This document shows, one piece after another, positions 15,728-24,094 of a stretch of DNA of 64,000 nt (the first letter of the stretch is position 1; every line of letters starts with the position of its first letter). Below the pieces are notes generated by a model, which made no database searches, was not told the origin of the DNA, and saw only the letters and a list, made by a program, of their open reading frames with translations. Origin of the DNA: Streptomyces celluloflavus (lineage in GTDB: Bacteria; Actinomycetota; Actinomycetes; Streptomycetales; Streptomycetaceae); contig JOEL01000029.1 of assembly GCA_000720995.1 (NCBI GenBank), positions 1 to 64,000 on the forward strand. Reading direction: 5' to 3'. The position numbers were made by a program, and so were the translations under genes.

Positions 15728-17471
15728 ATGAACCGGACCGTCGCCGAACACCTGGTGACCACCCTGCGCGAGGCGGGCGTCCGCCACATCTACGGACTCG
15801 TCGGGGACAGCCTCAACCCCGTCGTCGACGCCGTACGCCGCACCGAGGGCATCGAGTGGGTGCACGTCCACAACGAGGAGGCCGCGGCCTTCGCGGCGGG
15901 CGCCGAATCCCAGCTGACCGGGCGGCTGGCGGTCTGCGCCGCCAGCTGCGGCCCCGGCAACACCCACCTCGTCCAGGGCCTGTACGACGCTCACCGCAAC
16001 GGTGCGAAGGTGCTGGCCATCGCCTCGCACATCCCCTCGCGCCAGATAGGCACCGGCTACTTCCAGGAGACCCACCCGGAGCAGCTGTTCGCGGAGTGCA
16101 GCCACTACTGCGAGCTGGCCAACAGCCCGGAGCACGCCGGGCGGCTGCTGCACATCGCGATGCAGCACGCGATCGGCCGGTCCGGCGTCGCCGTGCTGAT
16201 CCTGCCCGGTGACATCGCGGGCGCCGCCGCGGCCGGCCCGCGCTCGTACGGTCGGCCCGTTTACGAGCGGGCGGCGTCGGTGCCCCCGCAGGCGCAGCTC
16301 ACCGCGCTCGCCGAGGCCGTCAACCAGGCCCGTACCGTCACGCTCTTCGCGGGCAGCGGGCAGCGGGCAGCGGGGCGCGCACGACGAGGTGATGCGGCTC
16401 GCCGGGCAGCTCCAGGCCCCGGTCGGCCATGCGCTGGGCGGCAAGGAGTGGATCCAGTACGACAACCCGTACGACGTGGGCATGAGCGGACTGCTCGGCT
16501 ACGGCGCGTGCTACGAGGCGACGCACGAGGCGGATCTGCTGATCCTGCTGGGGACCGACTTCCCGTACGACGACTTCCTGCCCGGCGGGAAGACCGCGCA
16601 GATCGACCACGACCCGATGAAGTTCGGGCACCGCACGCCCGTCGATCTCGCCGTGCACGGTGACGTACGCGAGACGATCCGCGCGCTGCTGCTCCTCCTG
16701 GAGCGCCGGACGGACCGCCGGTTCCTCGACAGGATGCTGCACCGCCACACCAGGGCCCTGGAGCACGCGGTCGCCGCCTACACCCACGACATCGAGCGCC
16801 ACACCCCCGTCCACCCCGAGTACGCCGCCTCGCTGCTCGACGAACTCGCCGCCGACGACGCGGTGTTCACCGTGGACACCGGGATGTGCAACGTCTGGGC
16901 GGCGCGCTATCTCACCCCCAACGGGCGGCGCCGGGTGCTCGGTTCGTGGCGCCACGGCACCATGGCCAACGCGCTGCCGCAGGCGATCGGGGCGGCCCGC
17001 TCGCAGCCCGGACGGCAGGTGGTCTCGATGTCGGGCGACGGCGGCCTCGCCATGCTGATGGGCGAGCTGCTGACCGTGCGGCTGCATCAACTCCCGGTGA
17101 AGATCGTGCTGTTCAACAACGCCTCGCTGGGCATGGTGAAGCTGGAGATGCTGGTCGACGGCATCCCCGACTTCGAGACCGATCACCTGCCGGTGGACTT
17201 CTCGGCGGTCGCCGCGGCGCTGGGGATCGCCTCGGTACGCGTCACCGATCCGGCGGAGCTGCGGGGCGCGCTGACGCGGAGCCTGGGCGCGCCGGGCCCG
17301 GCCCTGGTCGAGGTGGTCACCGATCCGAACGCGCTCTCCGTGCCCCCGAAGATCACCGCCGCGCAGCTCAAGGGCTTCGCCCTGGCCACCGGCAAGATCG
17401 CCCTGGGCGGCGGGGTGGGCCGGATGCTCGATCTCGCGCGCAGCAACCTGCGGAACATCCCGCGCCCGTAG
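15728..17471 (+). pseudogene. Thiamine-diphosphate pyruvate oxidase/dehydrogenase-like gene, frameshifted by a 7-bp repeat
   Basis: Both halves of a PoxB-type enzyme (about 580 residues) are present but in different frames. The first (from ATG 15728, ribosome site AGGA) runs through the Pyr-binding domain with VHVHNEEAAAFAAGAES (catalytic Glu). The second carries the central domain and the thiamine-diphosphate motif MSGDGGLAMLMGE...VLFNNASLGM, ending KITAAQLKGFALATGKIALG. The break sits in a triple heptamer (GCGGGCA)x3 at 16349-16369. Removing one copy restores LFAGSGQRGAHDEVMRLAGQ in frame, so a single 7-bp gain explains the lesion. It may be reversible slippage, a fixed mutation or a sequencing error. 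As the last gene of the hydratase/lyase/CoA-transferase operon it would oxidise the pyruvate released by the lyase. Confidence 0.88.
16349..16369. repeat. Triple heptanucleotide (GCGGGCA)x3 inside the TPP-enzyme gene
   Basis: Three exact tandem copies of GCGGGCA are followed by GCGGGG. Two copies give an intact gene; three copies shift the frame by +1. Short tandem repeats whose unit is not a multiple of three are slippage hotspots, so the copy number decides whether the enzyme is made. Confidence 0.9.
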
Positions 17472-17510
17472 TCCGTAGCCCGTTGGTACGCAGCTGCACC
17501 CCGGCCCGCC

Positions 17511-18761
17511 TCAGCCGCGCGCCGGGGTCACCCGTATTCGGTAGGTGCCGTCGCGGTTCTCGGCGAGGACGGTGACGGCGGCGCCGCTGCGGCGGTCGGC
17601 GTAGGTGGCGCCGGGCCGGAAGGTGGCGTCGGTCAGCTCGCGGTCGACGTATTTGTCCCCGGTGAAGCAGCCGCCGCTGTGCGGGGTGGCGTCCACGATG
17701 CGGAGCGGGCCGTGGCCCGAGGGGACGTCGGTGGCGACGCGGTAGAGCAGGATGCCGGGGCGGCAGACCGTTGGGTCGAGCGGGCCGCGGACCCGGGCCT
17801 CCGCGACGAGGGCGGTGTGGGCGCCGGTCGGGATCACGACGATCTTGGTGCCGCCGGGGGTGGAGATCGGGGTGAGGGTGTGCTCCGCGGGTGTCCCGCG
17901 CGGCGGCGCGCAGTGCACCTGGCCGGCGGCCAGCCAGCCGAGCTTCCACTTGTGCCAGCCGAGGAAGTCGTTGCTCGGCCCCCAGTCCTCGTCCATCGGG
18001 TCCCAGTGGCCGACCAGGGGCGCGGCGTTGCGGCCGTCCGTGTGGTAGAGGTCGGGGAGGCCGAAGGAGTGGGCGTTCTCGTGGTTGAGGACCCGGAAGG
18101 CGTTCTTCCCGGCCTGCCGGCTCCAGATGAACGTCGCGTTCCGGAAGGGCGCGCCGGCGGCCGTCCGCAGGCCCATGTCGCCGCCGCTGAAGGTGACCGA
18201 CAGGACCGTACGGTCCGCGGGCGGGCCCGCGTTGGGCGTGGCCAGGATGTTGACGACGTCGTACGCGCGCAGGTCGACCGAGCCCTCCACGGCGCGCACG
18301 ATCTCCCGGGAGAGGGCGTGGTAGCCGGTGTCCGACGCCGGGTCGAAGTCGGCGCCGCGCCCTATGCCGTACGCCGCGAACGGCCGGGACATGCGGATCC
18401 ACTTCAGGAGGGGCGTGGCGCGGTAGACGAGCCGGTGGTACGAGCTGGCGTGGAAGAAGTCCGCCGCGGCCGGGAAGAACTCGGCGAAGCGGGCGCTCGG
18501 GGTGAGCGTGGCGGGGGCGTCCGGGAAGTCTATGAAGAGGGTGAGCGCCCGTACCGTGCCGTGCGAGGGGGCGTAGCCGGCGGGGGTGGCCGCGGACTCG
18601 GCGACGTTGTCCTGGATGCCGCGCAGGGCGCACGGTCCGCTCGGCGGGGCGGTGTCCGCCGGGGGTATCGCCTCGGCGCTGGGCGGTGCGCCCAGCGCCA
18701 GGGCGGCGGCCGCGGCGGACGCCGCACCGGCGGCCAGCGCCGCGGATATCTTGTGCTTCAT
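17511..18761 (-). CDS. Secreted M6-type metalloprotease-domain protein
   Basis: This 416-residue protein has a signal peptide (MKHKISAALAAG through a long Ala-rich core to PSAEA, about residues 1-33). Its zinc site HENAHSFGLPDLY is an HExxHxxGxxD motif typical of M6/immune-inhibitor-A-like peptidases. A Met further on (HWDPMDEDWG) could serve as the Met-turn. Trp/Gly-rich segments follow (FLGWHKWKLGWL), as in other M6 proteins. I prefer ATG 18759-18761 over a GTG three codons upstream because AGGG lies 8 bases before it. It is a likely extracellular protease. It converges on the TPP-enzyme gene, with only about 40 bases between. Confidence 0.88.
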   Translation of the reverse strand: MKHKISAALAAGAASAAAAALALGAPPSAEAIPPADTAPPSGPCALRGIQDNVAESAATPAGYAPSHGTVRALTLFIDFPDAPATLTPSARFAEFFPAAADFFHASSYHRLVYRATPLLKWIRMSRPFAAYGIGRGADFDPASDTGYHALSREIVRAVEGSVDLRAYDVVNILATPNAGPPADRTVLSVTFSGGDMGLRTAAGAPFRNATFIWSRQAGKNAFRVLNHENAHSFGLPDLYHTDGRNAAPLVGHWDPMDEDWGPSNDFLGWHKWKLGWLAAGQVHCAPPRGTPAEHTLTPISTPGGTKIVVIPTGAHTALVAEARVRGPLDPTVCRPGILLYRVATDVPSGHGPLRIVDATPHSGGCFTGDKYVDRELTDATFRPGATYADRRSGAAVTVLAENRDGTYRIRVTPARG

Positions 18762-18848
18762 ATCGATCACCCTGTGTCGGCGGATGATCGCCCGCGCGCG
18801 GAATTAGGTCATCTGGAGGCATGCCCCCCCTGGCGGGCGCCCCGGCCG

Positions 18849-19556
18849 TCAGGCGTGCCGGACCGGTGGCCGGGTGTGCAGCGGGGCTATCGGGCTCCAC
18901 TCGTCCGGGCGGTCGTGGACGAACGGGTAGCAGGCGAGCCCGATCAGTACGGAGGCGAAGTGGCCGACGTCGGTGAAGGTGCGGCCGCTGAGCAGCGGGG
19001 CGGCGTAGAAGGCCAGGACGCCCAGCAGGTAGAGATAGCGCCAGGGGCTGGCGATGCGGTAGGTGAGGACGGCGACGATCCCGGCGAGGGCGTAACTGAC
19101 GCCCACGTCAAGGGTGTTGACCGCGGAGCGGGATGCGGCGCCGGTGTGGATGGCGAGCGCCAGGACGCCTTCGCTGAGGTAGGTCGCGCCGATGTGCGCG
19201 GTGAGCAGGACGGCCAGCCAGCGCCTGGTGCCCAGCCAGCGTTCCGCGGGGACGTGGAAGACGTTGTAGAGCAGGGCGTAGTAGGGCCAGCCGCCGCCGT
19301 CGAGCCACAGGGCGCTGGTCAGCAGCACCCGGCCGGGGGAGCGCACCAGGTTGTGGATGTTGGTCGAGCGGCGTTGCAGGAAGCGGTCGACGACATCGGG
19401 CGGCAGATGGCGCACGACCATCGACGTCAGGAGCAGCAGCGCCAGCCAGATGTAGGTGCCGGGAGCGCGGCGGACGTAGGCCCGGATGCGGGTCCAGGTG
19501 GCGGCCCCGGCGGTGCGGAGGGCGGCGGGCCAGGACCTTCGGGGCATGTGCGACAA
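18849..19556 (-). CDS. Rhomboid-like integral membrane protein
   Basis: About 235 residues with six hydrophobic segments. The pattern fits the rhomboid fold: a segment with a GxS element (TLDVGVSYALAG) and a later helix with His (TFTDVGHFASVLIGL), the positions of the catalytic Ser and His. The glycine normally following the Ser is Tyr here, so proteolytic activity is uncertain. Actinobacterial databases often call such proteins rhomboid-like. Start either TTG 19556 or ATG 19547; no clear ribosome site distinguishes them. Confidence 0.7.
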   Translation of the reverse strand: MSHMPRRSWPAALRTAGAATWTRIRAYVRRAPGTYIWLALLLLTSMVVRHLPPDVVDRFLQRRSTNIHNLVRSPGRVLLTSALWLDGGGWPYYALLYNVFHVPAERWLGTRRWLAVLLTAHIGATYLSEGVLALAIHTGAASRSAVNTLDVGVSYALAGIVAVLTYRIASPWRYLYLLGVLAFYAAPLLSGRTFTDVGHFASVLIGLACYPFVHDRPDEWSPIAPLHTRPPVRHA

Positions 19557-19668
19557 AGTACCAAGGTGGTGGTGGGGCGGGGTGGGGCGGTGGGCGTGCC
19601 GGAGGGGGTGGCGCGTGGTGTGGGAGTGGTGCAGGTCACGTCCTGGTGTGAAATATCCGGGGACCGCC

Positions 19669-19703
19669 TCCCCGTTTAACCAGACGTTCGCGTGAAACGG
19701 GGA
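19669..19703. promoter_or_regulatory. Candidate TetR operator (TCCCCGTTT...AAACGGGGA)
   Basis: A perfect 9-bp inverted repeat, TCCCCGTTT (19669-19677) and AAACGGGGA (19695-19703), separated by 17 bases, lies 72 bases upstream of the TetR start. A related TCTCCCC half-site follows at about 19707-19713. Position and symmetry suggest autoregulation by the adjacent TetR protein. Confidence 0.6.
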
Positions 19704-19774
19704 AGGTCTCCCCCTTTGGCGCGGACCCGGGACCGACAGGTGTCCCCGAAGCGATGAGAGGAGAGTGTGCCGCC

Positions 19775-20425
19775 GTGACCGCCACCGAGCGCCGTGCGAA
19801 GACCGAGCAGCCCAGGCTGCGGGCCGATGCCCTGCGCAACCGGGAACGGATCATCGCGGCCGCCCGCGAGACGATGGTCGAGTTCGGGGCCGAGGTCCCG
19901 CTCGACGAGATCGCCCGACGCGCGGGTGTCGGCAACGCGACGCTCTACCGTCACTTCGCGGATCGCCTGGAGTTGATCCACCACGTCACGCTCTCCGTCA
20001 TGTCCCGTACCGCGGTCTGCGCGGAGAGTGCCCTCGCCGAGGAGCCCGATGCCTTCCGAGCGCTGACGCGCTTCGTCCACGCCGCCGTGGAAGAGCGGAT
20101 CGGTGCCCTGTGCCCGCTGCTCTCGGAGAGCATCGACCCGGCCCATCCCGATCTGCTCGCGGCGCGCGAACGGCTGGAGGCGGCCGTCGAGGCCGTCATG
20201 GCCGCCGCGCGCGACAGCGGCCAACTGCGCACCGACATCGCCGTCGGTGACCTGATGGTCGCGCTCACCCAGCTCACCCGGCCGCTGCCGGGCGGGGGCT
20301 GTCTGGACTTCGACAAGTTCGTGCACCGGCACCTTCAGCTGTTCCTGGACGGACTGCTGGCGCCCGCGCGCTCCGAGCTCCCCGGCACCGCCGCCACCCT
20401 GGGCGACCTGAGGCGCCGCCGGTAA
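19775..20425 (+). CDS. TetR-family transcriptional regulator
   Basis: A 216-residue repressor with the N-terminal helix-turn-helix (ALRNRERIIAAARETMVEFG, PLDEIARRAGVGNATLYRHF) and a C-terminal ligand domain of the TetR_C class often seen beside drug exporters. GTG 19775 is preferred because GAGAGGAGAG precedes it by 10 bases; an in-frame ATG lies seven codons upstream (19754). It is followed by a DHA2-family exporter in the same direction after a 175-base gap, suggesting it controls that exporter and itself through the inverted repeat at 19669-19703. Confidence 0.92.
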   Translation: MTATERRAKTEQPRLRADALRNRERIIAAARETMVEFGAEVPLDEIARRAGVGNATLYRHFADRLELIHHVTLSVMSRTAVCAESALAEEPDAFRALTRFVHAAVEERIGALCPLLSESIDPAHPDLLAARERLEAAVEAVMAAARDSGQLRTDIAVGDLMVALTQLTRPLPGGGCLDFDKFVHRHLQLFLDGLLAPARSELPGTAATLGDLRRRR

Positions 20426-20600
20426 CCCGGGAACCCGTTCCCGCGCGCGGCCGGCGACGCCCGGCCGCCCGTCTCCTGTCACCCGTCCCGTACCGCCCGT
20501 CCTGCCTCCCGCACGTATCGCACACCTCCACACGCACGCACCTCACCCGTCCCGTACTCCGCTCATCGCTCCTCATACGCACCACTAGGTGGATCCCGCC

Positions 20601-22130
20601 ATGCCTGAAACAGCCACGACTGTCGATCCCCGGCGCTGGAAAGCGCTGATATTCATCGCCCTCGCGCAGCTGATGGTCGTCCTCGACGCGACGATCGTGA
20701 ACATCGCGCTGCCCTCCGCCCAGGCCGATCTCGGCATCACCGACGCCAACCGCCAGTGGGTCATCACCGCCTACGCGCTGGCCTTCGGCGGGCTGCTGCT
20801 CTTCGGCGGCCGGCTCGCCGACCTGTGGGGCCGCAAGCGCACCTTCACCATCGGCCTCGTCGGCTTCGCGATCGCCTCCGCGCTGGGCGGGGCCGCGGCC
20901 AACCAGGGGATGCTGCTCGGCGCGCGGGCGCTGCAGGGCGTCTTCGGCGCGCTGCTGGCCCCGGCCGCGCTGTCGCTGCTGGCGGTGACCTTCACCGAGG
21001 CCAGGGAGCGGGCCAAGGCGTTCGGCATCTTCGGCGCGATCGCCGGTGGCGGCGGCGCCGTGGGGCTGATCCTCGGCGGGGTGCTGACCGAGTACCTGAA
21101 CTGGCGCTGGACGTTCTTCGTCAACATCCCGTTCGCCGTGGTCGCCGCGACCGGCGCCGTCCTGGTCATCCGCGAGCCCGCGGGCAGCCGCAACCCCGCC
21201 AAGCTGGACGTCCCCGGTGTCATCCTGGCCACGCTCGGCCTGGTCTCGCTCGTCTACGGGTTCACCCGCGCCGAGTCCGACGGCTGGGTGGCGGGCCCCA
21301 CGCTCGGCCTGTTCGCCGCGGCGGCCGTGCTGCTGCTGGCGTTCGTGCTGGTCGAGTCCAAGGTGAAGGCCCCGCTGCTGCCGCTGCGGGTGGTCGCCGA
21401 GCGCAACCGCGCGGGTGTCTACGCCTCGCTGGGGCTGGCCGTGATCGGCATGTTCGGTCTCTTCCTGTTCCTGACCTACTACCTCCAGATCGTGAAGGGC
21501 TACACCCCGGTCGTGACCGGGCTCGCCTTCCTCCCGATGATCGTGGGCATGATCACCGGCTCCACGCAGATCGGCGCCCGGCTGATGACCCGCGTCCGGC
21601 CGCGGCTGCTGATGGCGCCCGGCTTCCTGGTCGCCGCGCTCGGCATGCTGCTGCTCACCGGGATCGACCTGGACACGTCCTACCCGGCGCTGATCCTGCC
21701 CGGCTTCCTGCTGCTGGGGCTCGGTATGGGTACCGCGTTCATGCCGGCCATGTCGCTGGCCACGCACGGTGTCCAGCCGCGTGACGCGGGAGTCGCCTCC
21801 GCGATGGTCAACACCTCGCAGCAGGTGGGCGGCGCGATCGGTACGGCCCTGCTGAACACCATCGCGGCCAGCGCCACCACCGCGTACGCCGCCTCGCACG
21901 CGGCCGGCGCCCGCTCGGCCGACCTGCTCAAGCTCCAGTCGATGGTGCACGGCTACGCCAGCGCCATCTGGTGGGCGGTCGGCATCCTCGTCCTCGCGGC
22001 GGTGATCGCCTTCACCCTCATCAACACCGGTCACCAGGGCGGCGGTTCACCGGCGGCCTCGTCCGGCGACGGCAAGGACGCGGGCGCGGACGGGAACGCC
22101 GACGCGCAGATCCCGGTCATGGTGCACTGA
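20601..22130 (+). CDS. MFS drug exporter, DHA2 family (14 helices)
   Basis: This 509-residue transporter has motif C/D1-like elements of the DHA2 (EmrB/QacA) group: VVLDATIVNIALPSAQADLG in helix 1, motif A GGRLADLWGRKRTF between helices 2 and 3, and 14 predicted hydrophobic segments. The C-terminal tail is Gly/Ser-rich. ATG 20601 follows AGGTGGA by 8 bases. Such pumps expel antibiotics or dyes by proton antiport; the substrate is unknown. It lies downstream of a TetR gene and ends at a strong stem-loop shared with the convergent MarR gene. Confidence 0.94.
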   Translation: MPETATTVDPRRWKALIFIALAQLMVVLDATIVNIALPSAQADLGITDANRQWVITAYALAFGGLLLFGGRLADLWGRKRTFTIGLVGFAIASALGGAAANQGMLLGARALQGVFGALLAPAALSLLAVTFTEARERAKAFGIFGAIAGGGGAVGLILGGVLTEYLNWRWTFFVNIPFAVVAATGAVLVIREPAGSRNPAKLDVPGVILATLGLVSLVYGFTRAESDGWVAGPTLGLFAAAAVLLLAFVLVESKVKAPLLPLRVVAERNRAGVYASLGLAVIGMFGLFLFLTYYLQIVKGYTPVVTGLAFLPMIVGMITGSTQIGARLMTRVRPRLLMAPGFLVAALGMLLLTGIDLDTSYPALILPGFLLLGLGMGTAFMPAMSLATHGVQPRDAGVASAMVNTSQQVGGAIGTALLNTIAASATTAYAASHAAGARSADLLKLQSMVHGYASAIWWAVGILVLAAVIAFTLINTGHQGGGSPAASSGDGKDAGADGNADAQIPVMVH

Positions 22131-22131
22131 C

Positions 22132-22156
22132 CGGTACGGGCGGAGCGCCCGTACCG
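22132..22156. terminator. Bidirectional stem-loop between exporter and MarR gene
   Basis: A perfect 11-bp inverted repeat (22132-22142 with 22146-22156) with a GAG loop begins directly after the exporter stop and 35 bases from the MarR stop. It can serve both converging genes. Confidence 0.75.
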
Positions 22157-22190
22157 CACGAGGCGCCGGCCTCCCCGTCCCTCCGCCCGA

Positions 22191-22688
22191 TCAGCGGAGC
22201 CAGGGGAGGTCGGCGCCTTTCGGCTGGAGTCCCTCGGCCATCACCTGGCAGATCTCGGCGAGCTGGCCGACCTGCTCGGGGGTGAGCCGGTCGAATATGG
22301 CGGCCCGGACGGCGGCGACATGGCCGGGGGCGGACTTCTCCAGCATGCGCATCCCGTCGTCCGTGAGGACGGCGTTCTGGCCCCGCTTGTCGGAGGGGCA
22401 GTTCTCGCGGCGCACCCAGCCGTTCTTCTCCAGGCGGGCGACGGCGTGCGAGAGCCGGGAGCGGGTGATCTTGGCGTTCTGGGCCAGGTCCGTCATTCGC
22501 ATCCGGCGCCGGGGGGCGCGGGAGAGCTCGACGAGGAGGCCGTAGTAGACGTGCGGCATCCCGGCGTCGCGCTGGAGCTGGCGGTCGAGGTGGTCCTCCA
22601 GGAGCGTGGTGGCGTGCAGATAGGACTGCCAGGCGTTCTGCTCCTCGTCGCTGAGCCAGCGCGGCTCGGCTGCGGCTTCGTTGCTCAT
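22191..22688 (-). CDS. MarR-family transcriptional regulator
   Basis: A 165-residue winged-helix protein. The DNA-binding part includes MRMTDLAQNAKITRSRLSHA and RLEKNGWVRRENCPSDKRGQ (wing), with the usual N- and C-terminal dimer helices. A single Cys lies in the wing. The intergenic region to the divergent dioxygenase gene carries a perfect 16-bp palindrome (22764-22779), the natural operator candidate for repression of both genes. Confidence 0.92.
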   Translation of the reverse strand: MSNEAAAEPRWLSDEEQNAWQSYLHATTLLEDHLDRQLQRDAGMPHVYYGLLVELSRAPRRRMRMTDLAQNAKITRSRLSHAVARLEKNGWVRRENCPSDKRGQNAVLTDDGMRMLEKSAPGHVAAVRAAIFDRLTPEQVGQLAEICQVMAEGLQPKGADLPWLR

Positions 22689-22763
22689 ACCATCCAGTCT
22701 CTCACCGTTCCAGTGTTTCTTGAAGTTTTAACAATGCAGGGTTATTGTGAAATGGCAAGAGCT

Positions 22764-22779
22764 TGAACTTTAAAGTTCA
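22764..22779. promoter_or_regulatory. Perfect MarR-type palindrome TGAACTTTAAAGTTCA
   Basis: The 16-bp sequence is completely symmetric and sits 76 bases upstream of the MarR start and 35 bases before the dioxygenase start. A weaker related stretch, TTGAAGTTTTAACAA, lies at about 22720-22734 on the MarR side. Size and AT-rich centre fit MarR operators. Confidence 0.75.
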
Positions 22780-22813
22780 TCGACCATGTCACGCAAGAGG
22801 CTGTGGAGTTGTG

Positions 22814-23590
22814 ATGTCCGTGATGCCGGCCCTCTATCTCAGCCACGGCGCGCCGCCGCTCGCCGACGACCCGGTATGGCCCGGCCAACTGGCCGACTGG
22901 TCCGCCGGGCTGCCGCGCCCCCGGGCCGTGCTGATCGTCTCCGCCCACTGGGAGGAGGCCCCGCTCGCCCTCGGTGCCACCGAGACGGTGCCGCTCGTTC
23001 ACGACTTCTGGGGCTTCCCCGAGCGCTACTCCCAGGTGCGCTACGCGGCCCCGGGCGCGCCGTTGCTCGCCGAGCGGATCCGCAAGACGCTGCGTACGGC
23101 CGGCACGCCCGTCCAGGACATCCCGGACCGCGGGCTCGACCACGGTGCGTACGTACCGCTCGTCGAGATGTTCCCGGCCGCCGACATCCCCGTACTCCAG
23201 GTCTCGCTGCCGACCCTCGACCCGCGCCGGCTCTTCGAGATCGGCCGCAAGCTCGCCCCGCTGCGCGAGGAGGGCGTACTGATCGTCGGCAGCGGCTTCT
23301 TCACGCACAACCTGGCGGCGCTGCGGCAGCTCGCGGACGGTCCGCCGTCCTGGTCGGCGGAGTTCGACGACTGGGGGCGGCGGGCGCTGGAGGCGCAGGA
23401 CCTCGACGCCCTCTTCGACTTCGCACACCGCGCCCCGGCCGGCCTGCTGGCGCATCCGCGCACCGAGCACTTCGCGCCGCTGTTCGTGACCCTGGGGGCC
23501 GCGGACGCCCAGGGGCAACTGGACAGCGGGCGCAGCGTGATCGACGGATTCTGGATGGGGCTGGCCAAGCGGTCGGTGCAGTTCGGCTGA
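22814..23590 (+). CDS. Class III extradiol ring-cleavage dioxygenase (LigB / DODA-YgiD type)
   Basis: This 258-residue enzyme has the metal-binding pattern of the 4,5-DOPA-extradiol-dioxygenase family: the first His in LYLSHGAPP, a second in VSAHWEE, DHGAYVPL with a further His, and GSGFFTHNL. Proteins of this family open catechol rings using Fe(II) or Zn(II). ATG 22814 is chosen over upstream frames because GGAG lies just before it and the palindromic operator would otherwise be coding. It is divergent from MarR, as in many MarR-controlled phenolic or quinone-responsive units. Confidence 0.88.
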   Translation: MSVMPALYLSHGAPPLADDPVWPGQLADWSAGLPRPRAVLIVSAHWEEAPLALGATETVPLVHDFWGFPERYSQVRYAAPGAPLLAERIRKTLRTAGTPVQDIPDRGLDHGAYVPLVEMFPAADIPVLQVSLPTLDPRRLFEIGRKLAPLREEGVLIVGSGFFTHNLAALRQLADGPPSWSAEFDDWGRRALEAQDLDALFDFAHRAPAGLLAHPRTEHFAPLFVTLGAADAQGQLDSGRSVIDGFWMGLAKRSVQFG

Positions 23591-24094
23591 GGGGCCCGCG
23601 CGGCCGAGGGGCGGGGGCCGCGTACGGCTGGAGACCGGGTACGGCCGGGGGCGATCGGCCCCCGGCCTTCGCCGTTCCTGGTGACCGCGACCGCGAGTGA
23701 CCACCGCCGTGCCTGCCGCGGGGCGCGGCATCGGCGAACCGGGCTCCGTACCGAACGTCGCCGCCGTCAGCCTGGCCCGGAAATGCGGGGAGCGGGTGAG
23801 CGGTATCGCCCCGTTCCGGTCGCACGGGTCCTGCCCGTCTCGCGGGTCCTTCCGGTCGTACGGGTCCTTCCGGCGACGGCCCTCCGGCGCATCCGCCGGG
23901 GCCCCGGAGCCGACGACCGTACGCCGGCCCCTGGAGGAATGCGGGCACCTGGCCGTACAACTGCTGTTGACCGGACTCGCCCACGCTCCGACGGCGCGGG
24001 AGACCGTACTCCGCGCCGAACCGGTCGGGCGCCGGACGACCTGACCGCTGCCGCCGCCGTCCGCCGATCGCCTCCGCTCCGGAAGGACCCCGCC
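23591..24094. other. 500-base stretch without a supported gene
   Basis: Open frames exist on both strands but their translations are Arg/Pro/Gly-rich and without domain features. The segment 23790-23880 contains short imperfect repeats (CGGGTCCTGCC, CGGGTCCTTCC). It holds the leader of the first hydrolase gene, with ribosome site GGAAGGA at 24081-24087. Confidence 0.5.

Noticed and set aside
13567..15789. A 740-codon minus-strand frame opposite the lyase and CoA-transferase genes.
   Set aside because: Shadow of two well-supported plus-strand enzymes; no ribosome site and no recognisable motif.
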